A stretch of 32,101 nt of DNA. Origin: DASXAQ01 sp036406615. Lineage in GTDB: Bacteria > Actinomycetota > UBA4738. Positions 1-7,885 of the stretch are shown here, in pieces. Below the pieces are notes generated by a model. It was not told the origin of the DNA. It saw nothing but the letters and a program-made list of their open reading frames with translations, and made no database searches. The stretch lies in the NCBI GenBank assembly GCA_036406615.1, contig DASXAQ010000111.1, positions 1 through 32,101 of the forward strand, written 5' to 3'. A program made the translations under genes and the position numbers. Every line of letters begins with the position of its first letter. Position 1 is the stretch's first letter.

Positions 1-1
1 C

Positions 2-688
2 TCGCTGGCCGACGCGTTCGAGCTGGCCGTGGACACCGACCAGCCGGTGGACGCCACGGTCGCCCAGGCCGTGCGGGCGGCGCAGGCTGCGCGCGCCGGC
101 GACTGGACGGGCGCCGAGCGGTTGAGCGAACGGGCCCAGTCGATCGTGGAACGCGCGGGGCTGCACGGCTACGTATCGAGCGCGCTCGCGCTGTCCGTCG
201 CCGCGCGGGTGGCGCTGCGCCGCGCGGACCCGGAGCTCGCGCGCGAACGCGTCGCACAAGCGCAACGGCTGCGGCCGCTCCTCGGCTACGCGATCCCGTG
301 GTACGCCGTGCTCACGCTCCTCGAGATGGCCCGAGGGCACATCGCGCTCGCAGATCTCACCGGTGCCCGGACGCTGCTTCGCGAAGCCGACGACGTGCTG
401 GCCAGGCGTCCGCGGCTTGGCGTGCTGTGCGCCGAGGTCGAAGACCTTCGCGAACAGCTCCGCACGGTTCGGGGCGCGACGTCGGGCGTGTCGTCGCTGA
501 CGTCGGCCGAACTGCGCCTGCTGCCCCTGTTGGCGACGCACCGCTCCTTCCGCGAGATCGGCGAGCGGCTGCACGTGTCGCCGCACACGGTGAAGTCGCA
601 GGCGATCTCGCTGTATCGAAAGCTCGGCGTTGGTTCGCGCGGCGAAGCGGTCGAGCGCGCGCGAGAGCTCGCCCTGGTCGCCGACTGA
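2..688 (+). CDS. LuxR-family transcriptional regulator, 3' end (5' truncated by window)
   Basis: The reading frame is open from the window's first bases, so the gene starts outside; the GTG at 29 is internal. The last ~65 residues form a LuxR/GerE helix-turn-helix: LTSAELRLLPLLA, then REIGERLHVSPHTVKSQ (recognition helix) and YRKLGVGSRGEAV. The preceding ~140 residues are alanine- and arginine-rich helical repeats of the TPR type seen in MalT-like/LAL regulators, where such a region links an N-terminal ATPase to the DNA-binding domain. The missing N-terminus could hold an AAA/NB-ARC ATPase; that is inference. The protein should bind DNA and activate transcription, but no target can be read here. 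Sure of the HTH class, less of the LAL architecture. Confidence 0.85.
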   Translation, partial: SLADAFELAVDTDQPVDATVAQAVRAAQAARAGDWTGAERLSERAQSIVERAGLHGYVSSALALSVAARVALRRADPELARERVAQAQRLRPLLGYAIPWYAVLTLLEMARGHIALADLTGARTLLREADDVLARRPRLGVLCAEVEDLREQLRTVRGATSGVSSLTSAELRLLPLLATHRSFREIGERLHVSPHTVKSQAISLYRKLGVGSRGEAVERARELALVAD

Positions 689-833
689 TCGTCCGTCCGC
701 GGCATGCGGCAAACCCATCCCTTTCGTCGTGCGATTCATGCCGTCAGGATGATGTGCCTCGCGTGGGGCGGGTGTGTCATGCCGTCATCGGCATGGACCA
801 GACGGGCCTGGACGCCTCGGAGGGGATGTCGGA

Positions 834-1187
834 GTGGACCGACTCGAGAGCCTGTTGCGCCGGATCGCGCTCAACGACGAACGAGTGATGCGATCGATGC
901 TCGACGTCCGCGCCGACTGTCCCGAGGCGAGCCTGGATCCGAAGACCGGGTCGCTCGTGCTCCTCGCTGCGCTGCTGGCCCTGGAGGCGTCGGGGTCGTC
1001 GTGCCTGTGGGGCGTCGAGGAGGCCTTCGCGTCGGGCGCCAGTGCCGAAGAGATCGTGGGCACGCTGGTGGCGGTGGCCCCTGCGGTCGGCATGGCCAGG
1101 GCCGTCCGCGCGGCACCGTCGATCGCCCGGGCGATCGGCTATGACCTGGAGTCCGCCTTCGAACGGCTGGAGGGCCACGACCGCTGA
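834..1187 (+). CDS. Carboxymuconolactone decarboxylase-like (AhpD-fold) protein
   Basis: The 117-residue product has the all-helical CMD pattern: a hydrophobic helix (VLLAALLALEASGSS), then CLWGVEEAFASGASAEEIVGTLVAVAPAVG, matching the central GAS-x-EEI-x-x-x-L element of the family. AhpD peroxidases carry a CxxC pair and a histidine here. This protein keeps only one cysteine (SSCLWG) and no matching histidine, so a thiol-peroxidase role is doubtful and the substrate is unknown. I chose GTG 834 because GAGGGGA lies about 9 nt upstream; the frame stays open upstream to an ATG at 774 that has no convincing ribosome site. The 145-bp gap before it holds a small inverted repeat (ATGCCG/CGGCAT, 779-794). 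It precedes the DUF1269 cluster on the same strand. Confidence 0.75.
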   Translation: MDRLESLLRRIALNDERVMRSMLDVRADCPEASLDPKTGSLVLLAALLALEASGSSCLWGVEEAFASGASAEEIVGTLVAVAPAVGMARAVRAAPSIARAIGYDLESAFERLEGHDR

Positions 1188-1198
1188 CCCGTCGCCAG

Positions 1199-1229
1199 TT
1201 CGACCGTTCTCCCGCGGCTCGCATATGCT
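1199..1229 (+). promoter_or_regulatory. Candidate promoter for the DUF1269 cluster
   Basis: TTCGAC (1199-1204) and TATGCT (1224-1229) are separated by 19 nt in the 171-bp gap between two co-directional genes. The -10 box is good and the -35 weak with a slightly long spacer. Transcription would start near 1236, giving a leader of about 120 nt. Confidence 0.3.
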
Positions 1230-1358
1230 CCGGGGTGCGGCGATCCCCGCTGGGCCGGTTTCACCCGCATCGGACGATGCGGCGGACACGCCGTGGGATT
1301 GGAATGGTGCTTCGGTCGCCAGCGGCCGAACGCGGCGACGCGAGAAGGAGGACAGGGA

Positions 1359-1850
1359 ATGGCGGATTTGATTGCGATCGGATACCCCGACACCACGACC
1401 GCCCTGCAGGCGGAGGAGGAGGTCCAGCGCCTGGCCAAGGATCTGGTGATCCAGCCCGATGCGGTGGCAGCCATCGTCAGGGACGAGAGCGGCAAGATCA
1501 AGACGATCACGAACATGCACGAGGTCGGCGCCGGCGCCACCTGGGGCATGTTCTGGGGGTTCCTGTTCGGGCTGCTGTTCTTCGTGCCGTTCTTCGGCAT
1601 GGCCATCGGAGCCGGCATGGGCGCCCTGATGGGCAAGGTCGGGAAGTCGGCCGTCGACAAGCAATTCCAGGATCAGGTTCGGGACATGCTGAAGCCCGGA
1701 ACCTCGGCGCTGTTCATGGTCGTCGAGCAGATGACCGCTGACAAGGCGCTCGACTCGTTGTCCAAGTTCGGGGGCACGGTGCTCAAGTCGTCGCTGTCGA
1801 AGGACGCGGAGAAGGAACTGCAGGACGCGCTGCACGGCGAGAGCGCCTAG
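1359..1850 (+). CDS. DUF1269 membrane protein
   Basis: The 163-residue protein begins MADLIAIGYPD and has the DUF1269 layout: an N-terminal alpha/beta part (residues ~1-60), a Gly/Phe-rich membrane segment (~62-92, GMFWGFLFGLLFFVPFFGMAIGAGMG), and a C-terminal part with a GTSALFMVVEQ strand. The glycine-spaced hydrophobic stretch resembles glycine-zipper insertion. The start is fixed by a strong GAAGGAGGA site about 7 nt before ATG 1359; the open frame extends to 1293 without support. Family members are usually described as uncharacterised, often stress-associated membrane proteins. It is followed by SHOCT and DUF6325 genes at gaps of 35 and 19 bp, a probable operon. Molecular function is unknown. 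Confidence 0.88.
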   Translation: MADLIAIGYPDTTTALQAEEEVQRLAKDLVIQPDAVAAIVRDESGKIKTITNMHEVGAGATWGMFWGFLFGLLFFVPFFGMAIGAGMGALMGKVGKSAVDKQFQDQVRDMLKPGTSALFMVVEQMTADKALDSLSKFGGTVLKSSLSKDAEKELQDALHGESA

Positions 1851-1885
1851 CGCCTCCGGGATCACCGAGAGAAGGGAGTCAAGCG

Positions 1886-2179
1886 ATGATGCGACGCAGG
1901 AGGCCGCTGCTACGGAGCGCGGCGCTCGTGGGCGGAACGGCGGCGGTAGCGCACCACGCCGGCAGGAGGAGCGCGCAACGGGAGGAGGAGCAGTACGCGC
2001 AGGGTGCGCAGGACGCGCAGTCACAGCAATCCTATGCGGCGCCCGCTCCGGCCGCGGCGCCGTCGGCGGGTCCGTCCGAGGACGCTCTCGCGAAGCTGAA
2101 GGAGCTCGGCCAGCTGCACGACCAGGGAATCCTGACCGACGACGAGTTCGCCGCGCAGAAGGCCAAGCTGCTCGGCTAG
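1886..2179 (+). CDS. SHOCT-domain small protein
   Basis: The 97-residue product has a basic N-terminus (MMRRRRPLLRS), a short hydrophobic stretch, a Gln/Ala-rich low-complexity linker (~30-60) and a C-terminal SHOCT motif (~65-97): EDALAKLKELGQLHDQGILTDDEFAAQKAKLL. SHOCT is a short two-helix module at the C-terminus of many bacterial membrane or oligomerising proteins and is thought to mediate assembly. The start ATG 1886 has GAAGGGAGT about 7 nt upstream. Placement between DUF1269 and DUF6325 suggests the three products act together at the membrane, perhaps as scaffold and partners; that is inference from context. Confidence 0.85.
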   Translation: MMRRRRPLLRSAALVGGTAAVAHHAGRRSAQREEEQYAQGAQDAQSQQSYAAPAPAAAPSAGPSEDALAKLKELGQLHDQGILTDDEFAAQKAKLLG

Positions 2180-2198
2180 ATGAGGGAGACGACACGGT

Positions 2199-2693
2199 AT
2201 GGAGGAGTACGGTCCGATTCAGATCATGGTGGTCGGGTTCGAGGACCCCAACTTCCAGGGGGAGATCCTTCCGGAGTTCCAGCGCCTCAGGGAAGCGGGG
2301 CTGATTCGGCTGGTGGATCTGGTGGTGGTCGCCAAGGACGACGATGACGAAGTGGTGGCGGTCGAGATGAGCGATCTCACCTCCGAGCAGTCCGCGGAGC
2401 TCGGCGCCATCGCCGGCGCCCTCATTGGTCTCGGTGCGGCCGGAGAAGAGGGAGCCGAGGCGGGCGCCCTCGCCGGCGCGGAGGCGGGAGAGGACGGAAT
2501 GATCGGCGAAGAGGCCATGTGGTCGATCGCCGACACGATTCCACCGGGGACAACGGCCGCCGTGGCCCTGATCGAACACCGGTGGGCGATCCCGCTTCGC
2601 GACGCGATCCGGCGGGCCGGCGGCGTGCCGCTGGCGGACAGCTGGATCCACCCCGAAGACCTGGTGATGGCGGGCGCCGTCGCGGCCGAGTAG
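2199..2693 (+). CDS. DUF6325-family protein
   Basis: This 164-residue acidic protein opens EEYGPIQIMVVGFEDPNFQG, typical of the DUF6325 (DUF1269-related) group: a beta strand, then an Asp/Glu-rich segment (AKDDDDEVVAVEMSDLT), a Gly/Ala/Glu-rich middle (~68-100) and a C-terminal part with PGTTAAVALIEHRWAIPLRDAI. The PGTTA-x-x-x-L-IEHRWA segment parallels the PGTSALFMVVEQ strand of the DUF1269 protein two genes upstream, so the two may be distant paralogues. Unlike that protein it has no membrane helix and looks soluble. A GGGAGACGA stretch precedes ATG 2199. Biochemical role unknown. Confidence 0.8.
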   Translation: MEEYGPIQIMVVGFEDPNFQGEILPEFQRLREAGLIRLVDLVVVAKDDDDEVVAVEMSDLTSEQSAELGAIAGALIGLGAAGEEGAEAGALAGAEAGEDGMIGEEAMWSIADTIPPGTTAAVALIEHRWAIPLRDAIRRAGGVPLADSWIHPEDLVMAGAVAAE

Positions 2694-2770
2694 CGCAAGG
2701 AGGTCGAGCCGCGGCGCATGCCGGGAAGCCCCGGCCGGCGCCGCTGATCCGCTGATCTCAGGGAGGGGTC

Positions 2771-4399
2771 GTGTCGGCCAGGTCTGAAGCGTCCGGTTCG
2801 GCTGCCACGTCGTCAGCCCCCGCCCGCCAGGGGCTGGTGCTGCTTGCGCTGATCCTGGTGGCGGCGGTCGCGAACCTGAACCTTGCCGTCGCCAACGTCG
2901 CACTGCCCGACATCGGCAAGGCGTTCGACTCGTCGCAGACGACGCTGAACCTGATCGCGGTCGGCTATTCGCTCGGCCTGGCGTGTTCGGTCCTGTACCT
3001 GGGCGCGCTCGGGGACCGGTACGGCCGCAAGATGATGCTGGGCCTCGGGATCCTGCTCTCGATCCCGGCCTGCCTGCTCGCCGCGTACGCGCCGAGCGAC
3101 GGCGTGCTCGTGCTCGCGCGGCTGCTCGGTGGCTTCTCGGCGGGCATGGCGTACCCCACGACGCTCGCGCTCATCACCGCGCTGTGGTCGGGGCCGGGCC
3201 GCACCCGTTCGATCGCGCTGTGGTCGGCGCTCGGCGGTGCGATCGCTTCGCTCGGGCCGCTCGCGGCCGGGGCCATGCTCGAGCACTTCTGGTGGGGATC
3301 GGTGTTCCTGATCACCCTGCCGCTGGCGGCGGTGGCGCTGGCGCTGGCGGTGGTGCTCGTGCCCGCGCACGTGAACGAAACCGCGGACCCGGTCGACAAC
3401 CTGGGCGGCATCCTGTCGGTGTTGCTGGTCGGCGGGCTGATCCTGGCCATCAACTTCGCGCCCGTCCCGAACGCGGGCGCCCTCGTCGCCGGCCTGGCGG
3501 CGATCGCCCTGGCGGCGGCCGTCGCCTTCCTGATCCGCGAGCGCCGCGCGCGCAACCCCCTCTACGACCTGCACGTGGCCGGGCGGCCGACGTTTTGGGT
3601 CGCCGCGTGCGCCGGAATCATCGTGTTCGGCTCGCTCATGGGCGCGATGTTCATCGGCCAGCAGTTCCTCCAGAACGTGCTCGGCTACTCGACGGTGGAG
3701 GCCGGCACGGCGATCCTGCCCGCCGCGGTCTTCATGGTCCTCGTGGCGCCGCGCTCGGCCAAACTCGTCGAGGCCAGAGGAGCCCGGTTCACCCTGCTCG
3801 CCGGATACGTCTTCGTGATGCTCGGATTCCTCACGATGCTGTTGCTCTGGAAGGAGAACATCTCCTACTGGGAGGTCGCGCTCGGGTACTCGTTCGTCGG
3901 GATCGGCGTGGGGTTCGCGGGAACGCCGGCCTCCCACTCCCTGACGGGGTCGGTCCCGGTGACGCGAGCGGGGATGGCATCGGGGACCGCTGACCTGCAG
4001 CGGGACCTCGGCGGCGCGATCATGCAGTCGATCTTCGGCGCGCTGCTGACGGCGGGCTACGCCTCCGCGGCAGCCGCCGCCATCTCCTCGGCACCGAACA
4101 ACGCCGACGTCACGACCGCCGTCCAGAACCAGCTCACGAAGTCCTTCGCGAGCGCCGCCGATACGGCGCAGCAGTACCCCCAGTACTCCAAGCAGATCAT
4201 CGCCGGCGCGAAGGCGGCGTTCCTCGCCGGCGACCAGTGGGCGTATCTGGCGGGCATCGTCGCCGTGCTGGTCGGCGCGGTCCTCGTGTACGTGTTCTTC
4301 CCCCCGTACCAGCGGGAGCGCGCGCTGCTGGCCGAGTACCACGAGCAGGACCGAGCGACGATCACCCTGCCTGAGACCGCGACGGCGCCTCCGACCTGA
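2771..4399 (+). CDS. MFS multidrug exporter, DHA2 (EmrB/QacA) type
   Basis: The 542-residue protein has about 14 hydrophobic segments, matching the 14-helix DHA2 family of proton-driven drug exporters. TM1 starts near residue 21 (LVLLALILVAAVANLNLAVANVALPDIGKAF, the N-x-x-VANVALPDIG signature of this group). Motif A of loop 2-3 is intact (GALGDRYGRKMM, residues 78-89). The segment GFAGTPASHSLTGSVPVTRAGMASG is the usual QacA-like later loop, followed by an extracytoplasmic Ala/Gln-rich loop before the last helices. The GTG start follows GGGAGGGG. It lies 77 bp after the DUF6325 gene, so it may or may not share that transcript. Substrates cannot be predicted from sequence. Confidence 0.92.
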   Translation: MSARSEASGSAATSSAPARQGLVLLALILVAAVANLNLAVANVALPDIGKAFDSSQTTLNLIAVGYSLGLACSVLYLGALGDRYGRKMMLGLGILLSIPACLLAAYAPSDGVLVLARLLGGFSAGMAYPTTLALITALWSGPGRTRSIALWSALGGAIASLGPLAAGAMLEHFWWGSVFLITLPLAAVALALAVVLVPAHVNETADPVDNLGGILSVLLVGGLILAINFAPVPNAGALVAGLAAIALAAAVAFLIRERRARNPLYDLHVAGRPTFWVAACAGIIVFGSLMGAMFIGQQFLQNVLGYSTVEAGTAILPAAVFMVLVAPRSAKLVEARGARFTLLAGYVFVMLGFLTMLLLWKENISYWEVALGYSFVGIGVGFAGTPASHSLTGSVPVTRAGMASGTADLQRDLGGAIMQSIFGALLTAGYASAAAAAISSAPNNADVTTAVQNQLTKSFASAADTAQQYPQYSKQIIAGAKAAFLAGDQWAYLAGIVAVLVGAVLVYVFFPPYQRERALLAEYHEQDRATITLPETATAPPT

Positions 4400-4434
4400 A
4401 CCGTCGCATGCGATGGGCGGGACCGCTCCGAGGC

Positions 4435-4440
4435 TAGGAT
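4435..4440 (+). promoter_or_regulatory. Candidate -10 box TAGGAT
   Basis: TAGGAT lies 43 bp before ATG 4484 in the 84-bp gap after the exporter gene, with no clear -35. It overlaps the alternative ATG 4439, which argues that translation starts at 4484. The same hexamer occurs just upstream of the methyltransferase gene on the other strand. Confidence 0.4.
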
Positions 4441-4483
4441 GAGCGCGGTCCCCGGCCGTCGACGGTTCGAGGGCGAACGACCG

Positions 4484-6985
4484 ATGGAAACGACCAGCGC
4501 GACCGCTCCCGAGGCGCCCCGCGAGGAACCGGTGCCGGCACCGCCGGGCCGGCTGCGTCTGCGGGGATGGCGTGCCTCCGGCGTCCGGATCTTCTCATCG
4601 GCCAGCGATGCGCCCCTCTCGCGGCGTCCGACGGACGTCGTGATGCTGATCCTTTCGGTCCTCGCGCTGGCCCTTCTGAGCACCGCCGCGCCGGGGCCGA
4701 CGGTGCTGGATTCGGCGATCGCGCCCTTCGTCAAGGCGTTGCCCGGCCTGTTCGGCTGGTTCTGGGAGATCTCCTACGACCTGCTCATCGGTTGGGCCCT
4801 GTTGCTGCTGGTCCTTTCCCTGGTCGCCCGCGGCCGCAAGCGACTGCTGCTGGAGGAGGTCCTTGCGGGGGGTGTGGCGTTCGTCGGGGCCCTCGCGCTG
4901 GGAAGCCTCGCCGGCACCGAGTGGTCCGCGAGCGCCCGATCGGTGGAGGCGGCGGGGCCGCCGGCGATCTACCTGGCGGTTCGGGTCGCGATCGCCACCG
5001 CCGTCGTCGTCATGGCCTCGCCTCACATGTCGCGGCCGATCCGCCACGTCGGCCGTTGGGTCATCGGGGCAGGTGCCTGCGCCTCGATCGCGCTCGGCGT
5101 CACGCTGCCGATCGGCCTGGCCGCCGGTTTCCTGGTCGGCATCGCATCCGCCGCGATCGTCCACCTCATCATCGGATCGCCCGCGGGCCGGCTGACCTCG
5201 ACGCAGATCGCCGCCGCGCTGGCCGACCTGGGAGTTGAGGCGACCGACGTTCGGCAGGCGCCGCTGGAGCCACGCGGCGTCGCACTGGCTCTGGCCACCG
5301 GCGCCGACGGCCGCTCGCTCCTGGTGAAGGTGTACGGGCGCGACGCCTGGGACGGCCAGCTCCTGACGTCCACCTGGAACGCGCTGTGGCATCGGGGCGA
5401 GACGCCGCACATCGGCGGCAGCCGGTTGCAGCTGGTCGAGCACGAGGCCTACGTGACCCTGCTCGCCCAGCGGGGAGGGGTGCCGGTGCTGCCGGTCGTC
5501 ACGGCGGGGTTGGGTGCCGAAGGCGACGCGCTGTTGGTGACCGAATCCGCCGGGCGCCCGCTGGCGTCGCTGCATCCGGACGAGATCGACGACGGCATGC
5601 TTCGCGGGGCGTGGCAGACCGTCGCGCGGCTGCACGCCCTCGGGGTCGCACACGGCGCCGTCGACGCGAATCATCTCCTCGTGCTCGCGGACGGCCGCGT
5701 GGCGCTGGCGGACTTCGGGCTCGCCCGGTCGGCTGCACCGGATGCCGCGCTGCTGACCGACCAGGCGCAACTGTTGGTGACAGCGGCGCTGTTCGCCGGC
5801 CGAGAGGCGGCGGTCTCGGCGGCGATGTCGGCCGGCGGCGCCGACGCCGTCGTTTCGATCCTTCCCTTCCTGCAGCCCGCGGCGCTCGATCGCGAGACGC
5901 GTCGCGCGTTGAAGGAACGTGACTGGGAGGTGGACGACCTTCGCGCGCTGGCGGCCCAGCGGACCGGGGTCGAGCCGCCCGAGCTCGAGCGACTGCGACG
6001 CGTGACGTGGGGATCCATCGCCGTGATCGCCCTGGTGGGATTCCTCGCGTACGCGATCATCGGCGCGATCGCCAACATCGGCGTGCAGAGTCTCATCGAC
6101 GAGCTCAAGCAGGCCGATCCCGCGTGGCTGATCGCGGCGTTGTTGCTGTCCCCAGCGATCCAGCTTCCGCAAGCCTTCTCGACGATCGGCGCGTCGATCC
6201 ACCCGGTCCGCTACGGCCCGGCGCTGATGCTCGAATACGGGATCCAGTTCTTGGCGCTCGCCGTGCCGAGCTCGGCGGCCCGCGTGGCACTGGAGGTTCG
6301 GTTCTTCGAACGGGTCGGGGTCGACCCTGGCGGGGCCGTGTCCATCGGGGTGATCGACAGCGTGTGCGGCTTCGTGGTCCAGATCCTGCTGATCCTGATC
6401 ATCACCCTGTCGGGGCTCGCCAGCCTGCACTTCTCGTCGGCTTCAACCTCGACGTCGACATCGTCCTCGTCCGGCGGGTCCGGCCATCCGGTGCTGATCC
6501 TGTTTGCGGTGATCCTGGTGCTGGCGGGGATCGCCGTGTTGTTCGTTCCGCGGTACCGGTCGGCGATCCGCGAAGCCGTGCCGCGGTTCCGCACCAGCCT
6601 GCGCTCGCAGGCGTCGGCCGGGGTCGTGGCGCTGCGGGTCCTGCGTTCCCCGCGGCACCTCCTGCTGATCTTCTCCGGCAACCTTGCGGCGCAACTGTTG
6701 CAGGCGATCGTGCTGGGGCTCTGCCTGCACGCCTTCGGCGAGCAGGTCAGCCTGGCCGGGCTCATCTTGGTGAACACGTTCGTCAGCCTGTTCGCCGGCT
6801 TCATGCCCGTCCCGGGCGGCATGGGCGTGGCGGAAGCCGGGTACACGGCGGGGCTCGCTGCCCTCGGCGTGCCGAACTCGGCGGCCATGTCCACCGCGCT
6901 CGCGTTCCGGCTGGTCACGTTCTACCTTCCGCCCATCTGGGGCTCGTTCGCCATGCGCTGGATGCGCCGCAACGACTACGTGTGA
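4484..6985 (+). CDS. Flippase-like membrane protein (LPG_synthase_TM/UPF0104) with embedded kinase-like domain
   Basis: The 833-residue protein has three parts. Residues ~50-230 hold about six membrane helices. Residues ~240-490 form a kinase-fold domain with an apparent ATP lysine (LLVKVYGRD, K282) and DFG (D410). Residues ~515-833 form an LPG_synthase_TM/AglD-type bundle of about eight helices, including SSAARVALEVRFFERVGVDPGGA and the FAGFMPVPGGMGVAEAGYTAGL signature. Relatives of the C-terminal bundle act in lipid or lipid-linked-sugar flipping and in aminoacyl-PG synthesis. The catalytic loop reads HGAVDANHLLV: alanine (A392) replaces the usual Asp and His (H397) the usual Asn, so the domain is probably a pseudokinase or sensor. 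ATG 4439 is an alternative start, but it overlaps a -10-like TAGGAT; GAGGG precedes 4484. Confidence 0.85.
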   Translation: METTSATAPEAPREEPVPAPPGRLRLRGWRASGVRIFSSASDAPLSRRPTDVVMLILSVLALALLSTAAPGPTVLDSAIAPFVKALPGLFGWFWEISYDLLIGWALLLLVLSLVARGRKRLLLEEVLAGGVAFVGALALGSLAGTEWSASARSVEAAGPPAIYLAVRVAIATAVVVMASPHMSRPIRHVGRWVIGAGACASIALGVTLPIGLAAGFLVGIASAAIVHLIIGSPAGRLTSTQIAAALADLGVEATDVRQAPLEPRGVALALATGADGRSLLVKVYGRDAWDGQLLTSTWNALWHRGETPHIGGSRLQLVEHEAYVTLLAQRGGVPVLPVVTAGLGAEGDALLVTESAGRPLASLHPDEIDDGMLRGAWQTVARLHALGVAHGAVDANHLLVLADGRVALADFGLARSAAPDAALLTDQAQLLVTAALFAGREAAVSAAMSAGGADAVVSILPFLQPAALDRETRRALKERDWEVDDLRALAAQRTGVEPPELERLRRVTWGSIAVIALVGFLAYAIIGAIANIGVQSLIDELKQADPAWLIAALLLSPAIQLPQAFSTIGASIHPVRYGPALMLEYGIQFLALAVPSSAARVALEVRFFERVGVDPGGAVSIGVIDSVCGFVVQILLILIITLSGLASLHFSSASTSTSTSSSSGGSGHPVLILFAVILVLAGIAVLFVPRYRSAIREAVPRFRTSLRSQASAGVVALRVLRSPRHLLLIFSGNLAAQLLQAIVLGLCLHAFGEQVSLAGLILVNTFVSLFAGFMPVPGGMGVAEAGYTAGLAALGVPNSAAMSTALAFRLVTFYLPPIWGSFAMRWMRRNDYV

Positions 6986-7014
6986 GCCCGAGATCGCGCG
7001 CCGGCTGTGGCCGA

Positions 7015-7836
7015 TCAGGCCTTGTCCGGGTGTTCGACGTGGGTTTGCAGTGCGCCCTGCGCCGCCCCCGAGCCTGCCTGACCGCCGCCCGGCCCCCGCA
7101 AGATCCAGGCCGCCCCGACCGCGACCAGCATTCCGCACAGCGGTCCCGCCACGTACACCCAGTAGTCGGTGAAGTTCGCTCCCACCAGGTTCGGCCCGAA
7201 CGTCCTGGCGGGGTTCATGGAGGCGCCCGAGATCGGGCTTCCCCACATGCCGGCCAGCGCGATGTAGGCGCCGACGCCGGCGGCTCCGATGATGCCGATG
7301 TTCTGCGCTCCCGACGCCGTCCCGCTGATCACGCTGAAGAGCCCGAACGTGAGCACCGTTTCCATCCAGAACGCGTCCATCGCGGAATAGCCCGCCGCCG
7401 GGTAGTTGGAGCCGAACGTTGCCGACACGTGGATGACGGACTGCAGGAACCAGGCCGCCAGGCAGGCGCCGATGAGTTGCACGACGATGTATCCGGGGAC
7501 GCGTCGCCACTGGAAGTCGCCGCGAAGCGCAAAGCCGATGCTCACCGCCGGATTCAGGTGCGCCCCGGACACCTTGCCCATGAACAGGATGATTGCGAAG
7601 ACCATCATTCCCGGCGCGGCGGTGGCTACCAGTTCGCTGATGGTGCCAGGAAACGCGTGACTCATCATCCCTGCCCCGGCAGCCACCAGGACCAGGAAGA
7701 AGGTCCCCATCAGCTCCGAGAACAGCCGTCGCCACTCCTGGCTCGGATCCTGGAAGTCGTCCAACGGCTGGAGGATGTCCCGCTCGATCCACCCTTCGAC
7801 CCGACCGATGACCGCAGATCTGCTCGCCTGCGCCAT
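7015..7836 (-). CDS. MIP/aquaporin-family channel
   Basis: The 273-residue channel has six helices and both half-helix signatures, GAHLNPAVS (N at residue 95) and GASMNPARTFGP (N at 208). NPA motifs cap the pore in all aquaporins and glyceroporins. Comparing by eye with AqpZ as remembered, the selectivity-filter positions read Pro, Gly, Ala, Arg instead of Phe, His, Thr, Arg; the filter would be wider and less polar, suggesting a small neutral solute rather than strict water selectivity. That is inference. A ~40-residue soluble N-terminus precedes TM1. I chose ATG 7836, which follows GAGGAGGGGGG; an upstream in-frame GTG at 7881 has no ribosome site. It sits 49 bp downstream of the DUF2252 gene and is probably co-transcribed with it. 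Confidence 0.9.
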   Translation of the reverse strand: MAQASRSAVIGRVEGWIERDILQPLDDFQDPSQEWRRLFSELMGTFFLVLVAAGAGMMSHAFPGTISELVATAAPGMMVFAIILFMGKVSGAHLNPAVSIGFALRGDFQWRRVPGYIVVQLIGACLAAWFLQSVIHVSATFGSNYPAAGYSAMDAFWMETVLTFGLFSVISGTASGAQNIGIIGAAGVGAYIALAGMWGSPISGASMNPARTFGPNLVGANFTDYWVYVAGPLCGMLVAVGAAWILRGPGGGQAGSGAAQGALQTHVEHPDKA

Positions 7837-7885
7837 GCCCCCCTCCTCTCCCGATTCGCCTCGGGAATCGTTGTCTCCCACGGCG

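Noticed and set aside
777..2903. Long minus-strand open frame (708 codons) opposite the DUF1269 cluster
   Set aside because: Composition is Arg/Pro/Ala/His-rich without domain signal. The plus-strand genes have ribosome sites and recognisable families. Antisense open frames are expected at this G+C.
6986..7014. Intrinsic terminator between the convergent flippase-like and aquaporin genes
   Set aside because: Only short GGCC-type pairings are present, with no T-run on either strand.
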